Shown in pieces: positions 10,649-22,745 of a stretch of DNA of 64,000 nt; the stretch's first letter is position 1, and every line of letters starts with the position of its first letter. The stretch is from Sipunculus nudus (taxonomy: Eukaryota > Annelida > Sipuncula > Golfingiida > Sipunculidae), in assembly GCA_026874595.1 (NCBI GenBank), contig CM049314.1:66759300-66823299 (forward strand), read 5' to 3'. The translations under genes and the position numbers were made by a program. A model generated the notes under the pieces. It made no database searches. It saw only the letters and a list, made by a program, of their open reading frames with translations, and was not told where the DNA came from.

Positions 10649-12398
10649 CTAGAATACGGGTAGTCGACAAGCGACTACGTGTATCCGCCAAAATCAGAGA
10701 AGGACGGGTGAAGTAAGGCATGGATTGAGTGGCAAGGGGATATAGAGTTACATGAGTTAAATATTAGAATGGATCTCTGCCACATAAACATGATTGTAGG
10801 TGGCGCCACCTGTAATTTGAAACTATCCAAGATATATACACAAGCAAAATTTCATGTGGAAAAGTCAAACCACAGCAGAGATATGAGTGATCTATCCCAC
10901 AGCAGACAAACAGATGGATGCTGTGCGAAAATGGCTGCAGGTGGCGCCACCATTTTTGTGTATGTTATAAAGCTATCGAAGGGCTACATTTGTGTAAAAA
11001 AATTTTCCTGATTGGTTGAATGAGTCCAGAGATATAAGCATGGATGTCTACAGCGTGAACGTGAATGTAGGTGGCGCCACCTGTCATAAAATCAAGAAAG
11101 CTATGCGGGATGTATAAGCATGCTGAATTTCAGGGAATTTGGTCAAACCACTGCAGAGATATGAGTGATTTTAAACAAAGGCAGACAAACAGATGGACGA
11201 TGTGTAAAAATGGCTGCAGGTGGCGCCACCATTTTTGTGTATGTTATAAAGCTATCCAAGAGCTACATTTGTGTAAATTTTTTTTCCTGATTGGTCAAAC
11301 GGTTCCTGAGATATGAGCTTGGATGTCTGCAGCGTTAACTTGAATGAAGGTGGCACCACCTGTCATAAAATCAAGAAAGCTATCTAGGATGTACACGCAT
11401 GCTGAATTTTAGGTGAATTAGTCAAACCACTGCAGAGATATGAGTGATTTTAACCCCAGGCAGATGAACAAATGGACACTGTGCAAACATGGTTGCAGGT
11501 GACGCCACCTTTTGTTGTGTATGTTTTAAAGCTATTCCAAGGGCTACATTTGTGTAAAAATTTTTTCCGGATTGGTCTAACGGTTCCCGAGATATATGGG
11601 TTTATGTGTGGAGCGTTAACGTGAATGTAGGTGGCGCCACCTGTCATAAAATGGAGAAAGCTATCTAGGATGTATACGCATGCCGAATTTTAGGTGAATT
11701 AGTCAAACCACTGCAGAGATATGAGTGATTTTAACCCCAGGCAGATGAACAGATGGTCACTGTGCAAACATGGTTGCAGGTGGCGCCACCTTTTGTTATG
11801 TATGTTATAAAGCTATCCCAGGGCTACATTTGTGTAAATTTTTTTTCCGGATCGGTCAAACGGTTCCCGAGATATATGGGTTTATGTGTGGAGCGTTAAC
11901 GTGAATGTAGGTGGCGCCACCTGTCATAAAATGGAGAAAGCTATCTAGGATGTATATGCATGCCGAATTTTAGGTGAATTAGTCAAACCACTGCAGAGAT
12001 ATGAGTGATTTTAACCCCAGGCAGATGAACAGATGGACACTGTGCACACATGGTTGCAGGTGGCGCCACCTTTTGTTGTGTATGTTATAAAGCTATCCCA
12101 GGGCTACATTTGTGTAAAAAAATTTTCCGGATCGGTCAAACGGTTCCGAGAGATATGGGTTTATGTGTGGAAACAGACGCACAAACGGACGCTGGGCAGA
12201 GACAAAAGGTCAGAGGTCAAGGTCACTTGGTTAGGCACCAGTTCACATGTGACCCGATAATTTGTGTAAGTTTCGGAAAAATCTGTCCAGTAGTCTCAGA
12301 GGAGTTCTCCGGAAACGAACGCGGCGGCGGCGGCAGCGGCGGCGGCGGAACCCGGTCAAAAACAATGTATCCGCAAAACTTCGTTTTGGCGGATACAA
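10649..12398 (-). mobile_element. Helitron-like non-autonomous element, copy 1
   Basis: Read on the minus strand the 3' end is a hairpin (GTAGTCG, loop CTTGT, CGACTAC), then CCCGTATT, then CTAG followed by T, as in Helitron CTRR termini next to an A/T target. TTTTGGCGGATAC and GTATCCGCCAAAA act as subterminal inverted repeats, and the 5' end folds as GTATCCGCCAAAAC, GAA, GTTTTGCGGATAC. The core is a 280-bp tandem dimer. No Rep/helicase gene is present. Copies: 48531-49709 (opposite strand), a 3' end at 54700-54878, a 5' fragment near 1315. Family assignment is inference from end structure. Confidence 0.6.
10799..12070. repeat. 280-bp dimeric tandem array with GGTGGCGCCACC
   Basis: The 12-bp palindrome or a one-mismatch form starts at 10799, 10940, 11070, 11219, 11349, 11498, 11630, 11779, 11910 and 12059. 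Spacing alternates about 149 and 131 bp after the first interval. The units starting at 11349, 11630 and 11910 are nearly identical over long stretches, so the last dimers expanded recently. Confidence 0.95.
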
Positions 12399-12997
12399 TT
12401 ATGATGAGTGTAATCTGTGTAGATACTGTTTGGTAAGATTGCAAAAATGGAACCTTCACAAGAAACTGAAAAGATGAAAACTGCAAAATTTTATCCCCAC
12501 AAATATGAAGACAACAACTGTATATATATACTTGCTATATGCAGTTCTACCTTGCTAGCATTTTGGATAATCATGCATTTTTTTTTACTGAAAACCTGTT
12601 TCTGTCCCATAAAGTGCCAATGGCAACTTATACAGGGCAAAAAAATGAGAAAGATTACATTTTATTCTAAATTAAGTTTATTGGATCAGACAATTAGTAA
12701 TCGTGTCCATCAACAAGATGATATTCAGATATGAATGAAGGTGGTTTAGGGACATATCGGCCGCCATCGACATCGGCCGCTGGCCTCAAATGGACCATAT
12801 CGGCCGCCGGCGCCCAGCGGGAGGCAATATTGGCCGCCAGCTGCAATTGCCCACAGGCCTGTATTAACTCTGTCAAGTCAACCATATCGGCCGCGGAAAG
12901 AACTAGGCTACCATATCGGCCGCCGCCTCCTCATTATACGTTTCATTGGATAATCTATAGTCTCTCTCTCTCTCTCATATTGTATATATAATGTATG

Positions 12998-13039
<42 letters not shown>

Positions 13040-13187
13040 CATACATAAATACTAAAGCATTATAATAAAAATGTAAATAAATTAAAAAACCAAATCACCG
13101 ACTTATCTTCCAAATAAAACGAATATAATAAATCAAGGCTTAACATGAATATATTTTATATAAAAATTAATGTATTTTGATATAAAT

Positions 13188-13251
<64 letters not shown>

Positions 13252-13319
13252 CTAATTATGCAAGTATACATCGGGTTATCTTCCAGATAGATAGTATTGA
13301 ATAAAACTCCCTCCAGTGT

Positions 13320-13790
13320 TACTGCTGTGATGGTCGGCAGCACCTCAAGTGTAATACAGGAGTGTCAGTTGTGGAATATGAAGAGGCGACCAGAGAAGGG
13401 TGGCTTGAATGGATGTGCCAGCCTTGCCGACAGATGGCGACATCGCCAGCCGAGAATTCCGCCGAAGGTGAAGAACAACAACCTGAACCTGTTGACGAGA
13501 CCCCAGAGGAAGCAACTACTGCAGCCCCCCTAGATCTGCTTCAGACCGAACCTGTAGACGAGACCCCGGATCGAGGAAGCAGCTACTACAGCCCACATAG
13601 ATCTGCTTCAGCTCGAACCTGTAGACGAGACCCCGGATCGAGAAAGCAGCTACTGCTGCCCCCATAGTTCTGCTTCAGCCTGAACCTGTAGACGAGACCC
13701 CGGAGGAAACAACCACTAGCTGCAGCCCTCATAGATCTGCTTCAGCCCGAACCCGTGGAGGAAGCCCCGGAGGAAGCAGTTAATGCAGCC
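13320..13790 (+). pseudogene. Degraded zinc-finger-like transposon gene with 21-codon repeats
   Basis: After a possible acceptor (ccctccag) the frame reads CCDG, then HLKCNTG, EYEEA, WMCQPC: spaced Cys/His pairs resembling PHD-like fingers of proteins found with invertebrate Mutator-type elements (recalled resemblance). Then come repeats of about 63-67 bp (P-V-D-E-T-P plus a Leu/Gln-rich segment) near 13489, 13552, 13619 and 13686. The first is 63 bp and in frame; later ones are 67 bp, which shifts the frame, so the gene is broken. Confidence 0.5.
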
Positions 13791-13867
13791 CCAGAGGAAA
13801 CACAGGCACAGGACGCTAGTCTGTACGCGGAAGACCTCGGTTCCTTCCATGAACTCTCAGCACTGGA

Positions 13868-14118
13868 AGAAAGGGACTTCGCCGTTTGGTCAAGCTGCTG
13901 CACAAGGAGGCACAGGTTGTGAATATGACAGCCGAACTAGTGTCAAGAGAGCAAGTCTCCAGGATATTGTCACACAGAAGCCGTGACGTAAACAGTCGAC
14001 TTTTTGCTTTATGTAGAGAGTATGGGGTTGGGGAGCGGAGCGCAACCTCTCTCTTGGCTGCTGGTAGCAGATTGGTTTGCCCAAAACCAAGTCTGCAACC
14101 GGCGGACGAGCCGCAGCA
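13868..14118 (+). pseudogene. Second open segment of the same transposon gene
   Basis: A frame running from 13886 to the T-rich stretch at 14149 reads VSREQVSRILSHRSRD and LFALCREYGVGERSATSLLA before a Gln-rich end. It lies downstream of the zinc-finger-like remnant in another frame and may be its continuation. No domain recognised. Confidence 0.35.
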
Positions 14119-14979
14119 GCAAGAGGACCAGCAAGTGATCACCTCAGCTATTGTTTTTTTTTTTATTTTTTTTTAATCTTGTGAGATACATGTATAAATA
14201 TTCGCTGTGATATCTTTTTTTTCTCGTGCTTTTATATAAGTTTTATGTAGAGGTGATGATGATGCGTATTAGTAAGTTGGTTTTAGTTAGCTATATATAT
14301 ATATATAGCTTTCCTTGGATTTAAATGAGATTAATGTTTTCCATGTATATTGTTACATTTTTTTGTAAATATTCTTTGTAAATATTAGTACCAAGATTTT
14401 CTTTTGTTCACACGTTTTAGTCAGATTTTTTTGGGTTGGATTTTAGCGTAGAAGTATTGTGATATATATATATAGTTTATTGAGATGTTGCTGTGATGCT
14501 TTTATCATGCAGTAGTTTTGGTCAGTGTTTGTAATGGTTATTGTCATTTCTGTTAATAAATGTGTATTTACTGTAATTTGTCGTTTTTCCGATTGGGAGT
14601 TTGTGCGTGTTTGAAAACGTTTGCAAAATGCTCCTGGTCACACTGAATAAAAAAAGCTTCAATTCATATAAAATATTGAATGAAAATTGATATGTACATA
14701 TATACATATATGTACAGAGAGAGAGAGAGAGAGAGAGAGACTATAGTTTATCCAATGAAACGTATAATGAGGAGGCGGCGGCCGATATGGTAGCCTAGTT
14801 CTTTCCCCGATATGGTTGACTTGACAGAGTTAATACAGGCCTGTGGGCAATTGCAGCTGGCGGCCGATATTGCGTCCCGCTGGGCGCCGGCGGCCGATAT
14901 GGTTCATTTGAGGCCGGCGGCCGATGTCGACGGCGGCCGATATGTCCCTATGTACACCAAGCCACAATGAATAATTCAT

Positions 14980-14980
14980 G

Positions 14981-15025
<45 letters not shown>

Positions 15026-15026
15026 C
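14980..15026. repeat. (AC)n(AT)n microsatellite
   Basis: About 14 AC units followed by about 9 AT units, just outside the transposon end at 14948. Confidence 0.95.
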
Positions 15027-15776
15027 ATAAATATATATTTAAAGACTACTTTACATTATGATGAAAAAGAAAATCTTATATCAGATTTTGTAACAAATGA
15101 CACAAATATACTGATTTAAAAAAGATCGGAGGAACCAATGATATAATCACTTTATCTCAATTAATCTCAAAGATAAGAAAATATTCAAGATTTCAAATGT
15201 TTATATTTATACCTAATTACAGGACTAAAATTATTCATAAGCCAGAATAACATGTTATTTTTTCCCGTTAATATAATAATATACGCAATGTTAACAGCTG
15301 TATGAGGTGCATGGTTAAAACTAGATATAGCAGCTATATAATGGTATATAATTTATAAACTAAAAGTACATGTTTAAACTTGTTTTGAAACTACATAACT
15401 CAGGAGAGATTTTGTTAGGTCAACGCTCATGACAGGTCATCACGTGGGATAAACAGGTCTTTTTACTCTCCTGTCAAACATCTTTACTGACCTGGATAAC
15501 ACCGTATGGTACACAAACGTCAACAACTTGTTGTTTGCCCACGTGTATGGTCACGCCCATTTGGAGTTACCGGACGATAATGGATGAAGGTAAACCGATA
15601 TATGAAATAACCTCCTGGCAGAGTAGCATTATGTGAAGAGGTAATCCTTGATGAGAGGACTCTGCTGGAGAATGGAGACTTAACCCTCACAACGTGGAGG
15701 TTTTATTCAACTACTGCCATCACTTGTGAATACGATTGCCATATCTTAATAAAATATATTTTCGCGTAAATTTGTA
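15027..15776. other. No feature recognised
   Basis: Moderately AT-rich. Nothing exon-like or repetitive could be supported. Confidence 0.4.
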
Positions 15777-16006
15777 TTGCAGAAGCGGATCCAAGGCGGG
15801 AGGGGGGGGCGGTCCGTAACCCTTTCTCACAAGAAACAACGTTTTTTTAGGGCTTCAGACAAAATTTTGCGGCCTGGACCTCCCCCCCCTGGGGACCGGG
15901 GACTTTTCAATTTTAGCGTTTTCATAAGTCCTCCTTGGTTGGACCCCCCCCCCCCCACCCCCCCCCCCCCCCACTTTTCCTTAATCCTGGATCCGCCGCT
16001 GAATTG
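15777..16006. mobile_element. GGATCC foldback element, copy 2
   Basis: Starts TTGCAGAAGCGGATCC and ends GGATCCGCCGCTGAATTG, with G-runs in the left arm and a run of about 30 C broken by one A (15944-15972) in the right arm. Opposite orientation to the copy at 4896-5100. Confidence 0.75.
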
Positions 16007-17324
16007 TTCAGTATGTGTTTAATATTAGTATTGTTTTTAATAATCATCATAACATAATGTATCTGTTTAGTTGGAATATGGCAATATTATAAATAAAGTT
16101 TATTTTGCAACAAATTTAATCAGACTCGGAGCTTTAATAAATTATAAGCCTTTACTAAACTTACATCTATAGCTAGCATATATAGCTATATATGTACAAG
16201 CCTAAACACATATACATTTATTTGAAAGGTTAAATAAATTCCTTGTTGAATGAAATATGGTACCTGTGTGTGTAAAATTGATGTATGAAAACAAAAACCA
16301 AAATAACATAAAACCATTCGAGTTAAAAATATATGATGAATAGGCCAAAACTAAACAATTTCAGACAAACAGTTTAACATATATACCGATATTGCTATGA
16401 TTTTATGGCCGGGCTGTATAGACAAATAGAATCTCTGTATTTTTTATGACGGATAAGCTTTATTAAGAAATCAAGTCAACAACCTCAAGAATCTTAATTT
16501 ACCTATAAATGGTGTTATTTTTATATCAACACATATGATATGTCACAAACACAGAAAAGATGCGATCTATATACATGTAATTATGTTTGATTAATACGAT
16601 TCAGTATGACTTTATTTAAAATTTGCGGAACATTTAATTCATCATATACTATACGTTAATTATTTTTGTTTAGTAACCAATAATTCAAATAATAGTGGAA
16701 GTGGTGCTAAAGAAACCCTGCGATTTAGATATACTATAGTAGACCTACATGTACAGGTCTATAGCTGTTATACATTACATCTGCTAATTTAATAGATTAT
16801 AATTCTGGCATACACAACGAGTAGACGTAACTGTAATATATGGAGGGTAAACATATTGTACAAAAATATAATATTTCTAAACATAAAACAAACTCCAGGA
16901 GAAGGAAAACAAAACTGACGTTCAATTTACAAATTAATAAGGGGGGGGGGGGGAGGTGCGATATATTTTGTGTATTTAGCTAGGCATCTTCCCACCATCA
17001 AGGCACTGGCCATTTTACGCTATCAGATACTGTTAGATATGTTATCCAAGTGCAGCCATCTACTGGCGCTTCTATAACTAACCTACATGTTATAATGTGT
17101 TATATGTGTCAGCTGTGCTGTGTGCACATTGTATTACGTTCTACGTAGCAGAATAAAAATGGCTGTCTCCCAAAATGGACTGTGTTTTGTAATCTCTCAA
17201 TATAACTTATGACCTGCGCATAAGTATACAAAAGATACCTTGCTTTATCGAACTGCCCTGGCATCTCTTTTATGAAGAGTGTACATGAGTCATTTGATTT
17301 CGTGTAACCGCTGCTGTTTATGAC
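16007..17324. other. No gene recognised; one poly-G run
   Basis: AT-rich single-copy-looking sequence with a G13 run at about 16941-16953. Confidence 0.4.
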
Positions 17325-17905
17325 AAGGTTCTCTCGGCAAGAACACCAGGGTGCGCACAGAGAATTATAACAGGCGACTTAACTCGTGGTATTGCGTGTG
17401 CTTCCAGCCCAAATTTTAAACATACGACACCCGCTCTCATTGTTCTGAAAACACCAGTTCAAGCGTAGGGCCAAGAATCAGACCAATGATAGCTTGTGTC
17501 CCGGGTTAATTGAACCAATGGGAGGACACGAAAGGATGATTGGGACAATTGCAGTGTATATAACCGGTGCGTAAGGAGCGTACCGATTCATAGGATTGTT
17601 TCAGTGGCCTTGCCCATCATTATGAAATAGACTAATGGGGGCTAGAAGAAGCAAGGTATCTACTATCTAATATATAACAGCTACAGACGGTGTCACGGGT
17701 TTAAACTTTGAGTTGGATGCACAATGTTATACCTCGCTCTCATTGGTCTAATTACAATTTTTGGCCCTGTGCTAGCCCTGGTGGTGAAACCCAGAAAAAA
17801 ACTTGCTCTACAAAGCAGGGGTGAAAGCGAAGGAAACAGAGACCCAACTACTGCTGAGAATAACCGCTACATAAGAGCGTACATGAATACATCTTAATTT
17901 TAGGC
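17325..17905. repeat. Dispersed repeat cluster
   Basis: 17325-17470 (GGTTCTCTCGGCAAGAACACC, GGGTGCGCACAGAG, GCTCTCATTG) matches 27608-27730. 17465-17885 matches 6545-6785. Both pairs are direct and diverged, so this cluster joins fragments found elsewhere in the window. Confidence 0.65.
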
Positions 17906-19121
17906 GTTTTATTTATTCACTTTTCTTTCATAAGCACGAGGTTAGGACTACCCTTGAACAAAAAAAATGCACCTTTTCCTCTTCATTAGCGCCGCCTGCC
18001 GGTGATGACTGACACTGAATGTTCGGGTCCGTTATATCGGTAAAAATCGCATTTATAACTTCATGAATGGTAAAAGTAAAAAAAAAAAAAAAAACAAGGG
18101 ACCCATGGGTCACGGCGCTCAGCTGATCGTGATTGGACTATAAGTGTTTCTCCACTGTAATACTTTATCGAGTCGATAAAGCTTATGAATATCATGGACA
18201 TGTTGGGCTATTATTAAGGAATGTAATGTTATATGTGAGTAAATGATGAATGAAATTACCTGACTGATGGATTAATAGAGTCAAATATAGTGGTTTATTT
18301 TTTATTTATTTAGGAGGGGTTTAAAATTGTGATATATTTGAGCAAATATGAATGCAATGACAGCAGTAATAAGCAGTAGTAGAATGATGATAAGGCTATT
18401 TGTTGAAGGATCTAAAGTGTATGGTAGTCTGCAAGCTTTCAATTTGACAGATATGATGTTATGATTAACTATGCTGATGAAGTGATTTATGAGTTTGTGA
18501 CTGTATGACACAATATCTCTTTAGTCTTGACAAGGTACATTATTGTGATGCCCACTATGTCTACATATTACACAATATTGACATAATTTCTGGCATGTAC
18601 ATAGGTACCTATGGACGAATAGTTATACAAAATATTAAAGTATGAATATATCTGATTCATCTTGTTCTTGCTTACTGAGGCTGACTTAGGGATCGGGTTC
18701 GGAGAAGGGAAAAGTGAGGGCAGCACAAAGGTGGATTTAGAAATATTCTATTGTAATGTTTTTCATTTATATAAGAATATGAAAAGCTAAGAGGAAAGGG
18801 GCCCTCCTACTTGGTTATAGTAAATTTCTAAATATATGATTGCAAACTAATACTCTGACAAGACTGTCATGAAGAAAAACAGTAAAAGTTTTGAAATACT
18901 GTGATGCATATGAAAATGTACAGATGGACAGGCAAGTGGACAGAATGGACTAATACCTTTATTTCACTTTCAAGGGAATAATGCATTTAAGTTTATATAT
19001 AATCCTAATTTTTTAAGCATATCCACTTTTTCCATTAAGAAGTTTTTATCTGAATCATTTTTTTATTTACAGGTTTTATAAATTTTTAATTAAAAAAACT
19101 GAAAATATAAGTTAAAATATT
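17906..19121. other. No feature recognised
   Basis: Includes an A18 run near 18080. No exon structure supported. Confidence 0.4.
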
Positions 19122-19226
19122 AGAATTGTTGCAAAAGTTGCAATCATTATATATACAAAGTAAAAAACCGAAACTATAATTTAAAATATTAGAATTGTTG
19201 CAAAAGTTGCAATCATCATATATCCA
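19100..19226. repeat. 69-bp direct tandem duplication
   Basis: AGAATTGTTGCAAAAGTTGC occurs at 19122 and 19191 with matching flanks (AAAATATT before, AATCAT after). Confidence 0.85.
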
Positions 19227-19974
19227 GAGTGTAGCTCATATTGGGTGATATTATGCATACACATATATTTTATTATTTTTTAATCATAAATGTTTAAACT
19301 GAATTTAAAAGAAAATAATGCCACAACATGGCATCTACAAGAATATTCCTTGAATCACTATTAAAAAGTTTTGCACATTGGAGTTTTCAGTACATGCTTA
19401 ATTTTATTCACCAAAATAAAATAAAAGATTCAGTAAATCTGATAAAATAAAACATATTTTCAAATAAAGTATACACACTGTTGGTTGAATGAGGGACAAA
19501 CAATATCATTGTGCTAATTAATATCCCAGTTTTAATTTATTACTGGAATTAATAGTCAATTTCACACCTGGTGAAGTTTTTACTCCACTGAAGTAAGGAA
19601 TTACTTATCTCATGAACATCCACACTTTCATAGCAATACACCACTTTGTGGACACAATTAAATGTAGACTTTAATCATTGTAACCCTGGTGGTACAATAC
19701 AAAATCTAAAATGTAGCATAGCCTAGAATAAGAATGAATCAAATACAGAAAATAATAACATTCATCTAGTTTATGCACCATCTGGGGGGGGGGGAGTGCA
19801 TGGCAGAGGGGAAGCCTGCTGGTAGTGGCCAAGCTGACCCAAGGCAAGCTGCCTGGGGTGGGTTACATAATGCAAGTGAAGGCTGTACTACTAGGTGGGC
19901 TAGATGTAAACAACACTTGACATGGTGTATGAAAACATGAATAAAAGCTATTCTTTCCAATCAATTTCTTTGAA

Positions 19975-21327
19975 ATTTCAGATTTTAAAAGATTAAATCC
20001 TTATGTATATATGCTGTGAAAATTAAATCAACAGTGCCAAAGTTGGACAAAATTTAAGGTATTGATTTTTTATTTATGCTAATAACTTGAAAAATTTGCA
20101 AAATTCAAATCTAATTTTGGGCAAACAATTGAATTTTGATTAAATAAAGTTATATTCCTGAAAAAAAAGTCTCTAGGTTCAGTAATTCTCATGTTTGGTG
20201 AGTAAATATATTTCCTGATTTAAAAAAAAAAACTGCATTATGTATTGGCCCATAACTTCAAAATAATACCCAATACTGACCTTATTTTTGGTATGTTCAT
20301 AGAAAATGTATGAAAGAATGTGAATACAAAATACGATCAAAAACAGTTCAGTGGTTTTGATATTAGGCAGCCTTGAAGTGTAACAATGGCTTTTTTATGG
20401 AAAACGGAGTTTTTTTCCTTAATATGTCGAAGGAACGAAGTCCTAATGACCCAATTTTCGGTATGGTAGGAGATTTTAGGGACATCTAAAATTATGCCAA
20501 CAGCCTGGGGAGCATAGAGATGTGCACTGAATGACCGACAGTCATCAAAGTGGACTGCTTGACAATGTAAGGGAATACAACAAGAGCCTCCAAAAAATTC
20601 AATAACTAGCCTAATTTTGCAGCTTTTATTTTCAAATTTCAGATTTTAACAGATTAAATCCTTATGTATACATGCTGTGAAAATTAAATCCACAGTACTT
20701 ACAGGAATAAAACGTGCCATGGCCAAAGTTGGGCAAAATTTAAGGTACCAATTTTATATTTTTGCCAATATTTAAAAAAATTTAACAGATTTTGATCTAA
20801 TTTTTGGTATACAATTAAATTTTGATTAATTAAAGTTGTATTACAGGAAAAAAGTCCCTACCTTTAACACTTTTGGTCTTAAGTGACCAAATATCTTCCT
20901 GATATTTTACAACGTCCATTATGTTTGGGCCCATAACTTTTTTAAATTATATAATACTGACTTAATATCTGGCATGTACATAGAAACTATATAGAGGAAT
21001 ATTTATGGTAAATATGAAGAAAACCAGATGAGTGGTTTTGATATTAGGCAGTCCTGAAGTGTGAAAATAGATTTCTAATAAAAAATTGAGGTTTTTCCTT
21101 AATATCTCGAAGGAACGAAGTCCTATTGACCCAATTTTCGGCATGGTAGGAGATTTTGGGGACATCTAACTGTATGCCGAATTTCAGATTCGTAGGTCCA
21201 ACGGTGTCGAAACGTGCCAGTCTTACGGACGGACATCCGGACAGACGGACGGACGGCAAGACAGACGGACGGACGACGGACAATGGACCACGACTATAGC
21301 TCAGATGACTTATAGTCAGCTGAGCTA
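19975..21327 (-). repeat. Hairpin-headed CGTCCGTC repeat with tandem core, copy 1
   Basis: The plus-strand end at 21297-21327 folds on itself (TAGCTCAG, TGACT, AGTCA, CTGAGCTA), followed inward by a GGACGGACGGAC run and long tandem units (about 660 bp: AGATTTTAA(A/C)AGATTAAATC at 19981 and 20641). An inverted homologue begins at 37754. Confidence 0.7.
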
Positions 21328-21375
21328 ACTATGTTTTCTAAAAATCAAGGTTCCTGTCGGAGTCTGACATGCATC

Positions 21376-22572
21376 CGATTCATAGTCGGTCTATTCACAG
21401 AAAAAAACCCCCAGAAAAACAGCAAAAATCAACTAAGAACCACTGGAAATCAACCAATTTCTTTGACATACCTGATAAATATAATAAAATAATAAAATTA
21501 ATAAGTATGTATATATTAAAAGTACACTGAACTTTTACATGTATTATTTTCCTTACTCTTCTCAAGCTGAATGTCGGCATGCAGTTTTAACCACCGTTTT
21601 GGCCAACAGGTAGCAATACATTTTCTTCATTCCAAGTCCCGTGGCTGTAAGTCTCCTGTCAGGTTTCCATGCAGTCAGTATAATATCTACGCTCTTTACA
21701 CAGCGCTTTACCTATGGGGCTACTACCTATATCGTTAAGCGCTGTTTGTTATGACCTCGTATCCTGAATTGCTATACACCAGAGGGGAGCACTGTATTTT
21801 TGTCCAATCAGATGAGACCTTGTGCTGGCAGACAAAGCAAAGCGAGGAATACACGGAGCCAATCATGTTCATTTCGTTTTGAGTGACAGCTCATCGCCCC
21901 GCGTAACCGTCTGAACAGGCCACAAGATCAGAGAGAATTGCCCCTGACGTGGTTTGCTTAGGGCCTTGGCCACATAGGATGCTCGGCCGGTGAGCTGTAA
22001 TTCAAACGAAACGTAACAACAAAGGCTGCGTGCACACCTCGCTGGCTGGTTTCAGTTCTGCAGACAACAGATACATGGCTACGCTAACACAGTCCTAATG
22101 TCATAATCGAATCGGTCGATGATGCGAGAATGTAAAGGGAGCAATTTATATTCGACCGGAAACTCATCAAGCGGCACTTAAAGCACAGCAATGGGCGGAG
22201 CCAGGATGCCTGTCGAGTGTTTGTTTATTGGCATCTGTTTGCCTGCTTGTCACATCATACGCACGTTTATTTCAGCGGACAACGAACCGCCATCTGGTGT
22301 CTTAATATATCATAAACGGTCAAAGCTGGCAGCGTGAAAATCAGTTGCTTCTTTAGAAGCGCAAGATTTCCGCTGCCTCGGGAGCGTATATAGTATCATA
22401 TCTGTGAATTATAAATTTTATTGTAGACTAAAATCTTTTTCCTGCTAATTATCGTCAAAGAATTAAATTATTCAGAAATGTCAATGAATTTAATTGATTT
22501 CAAGTGGTTTTTAGTTGATTTTTGGTGGTTTTCAGTGTGTTTTGAGGTGGTTTTCTGTAAATAGTCAGTTCG
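21376..22572. mobile_element. Foldback element with about 90-bp inverted arms
   Basis: Left arm 21376-21470 and right arm 22478-22572 are inverse copies (CAAAAATCAACTAAGAACCAC against GTGGTTTTTAGTTGATTTTTG; TATTCACAGAAAA against TTTTCTGTAAATA). The interior (21.6-22.4 kb) is less AT-rich than the neighbourhood and shows no coding feature. Target duplication not resolved. Confidence 0.6.
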
Positions 22573-22745
22573 AACTGGGGTAAATAATAGGAAAGAATAG
22601 GAAATCAAAGTAGGATCTCTTGATAGCCTGAATTGGCATGCTGAACAAGATCGAGATAATGCTAGTAGTATTAATGGTAATTAATTGTATAGTCAACAAC
22701 TTACTAAATAAAATAAATTCCACATGTATACTGCATGGACACACA

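Larger units (their letters stand above)
12749..14948. mobile_element. DNA transposon with long inverted repeats rich in ATATCGGCCGCC
   Basis: Starts GGGACATATCGGCCGCC and ends with its inverse. Inverted arms of about 215 bp (12749-12960 and 14740-14948) are close to identical and each holds about six copies or variants of ATATCGGCCGC. Both arms end inside in a CT/GA microsatellite. The interior holds AT microsatellites (13003-13032, 13196-13246) and a decayed gene. Long inverted arms with a non-transposase gene fit a Mutator-like non-autonomous element, but no convincing target duplication was seen. Confidence 0.8.

Noticed and set aside
10769-12436. Open frames of 75-128 codons across the palindromic tandem array
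   Set aside because: They follow the 280-bp repeat units and are not conserved in frame between units.
12740-14958. 9-bp target duplication around the ATATCGGCCGCC element
   Set aside because: The flanking nonamers do not match at the ends chosen; the true ends may lie slightly outside.
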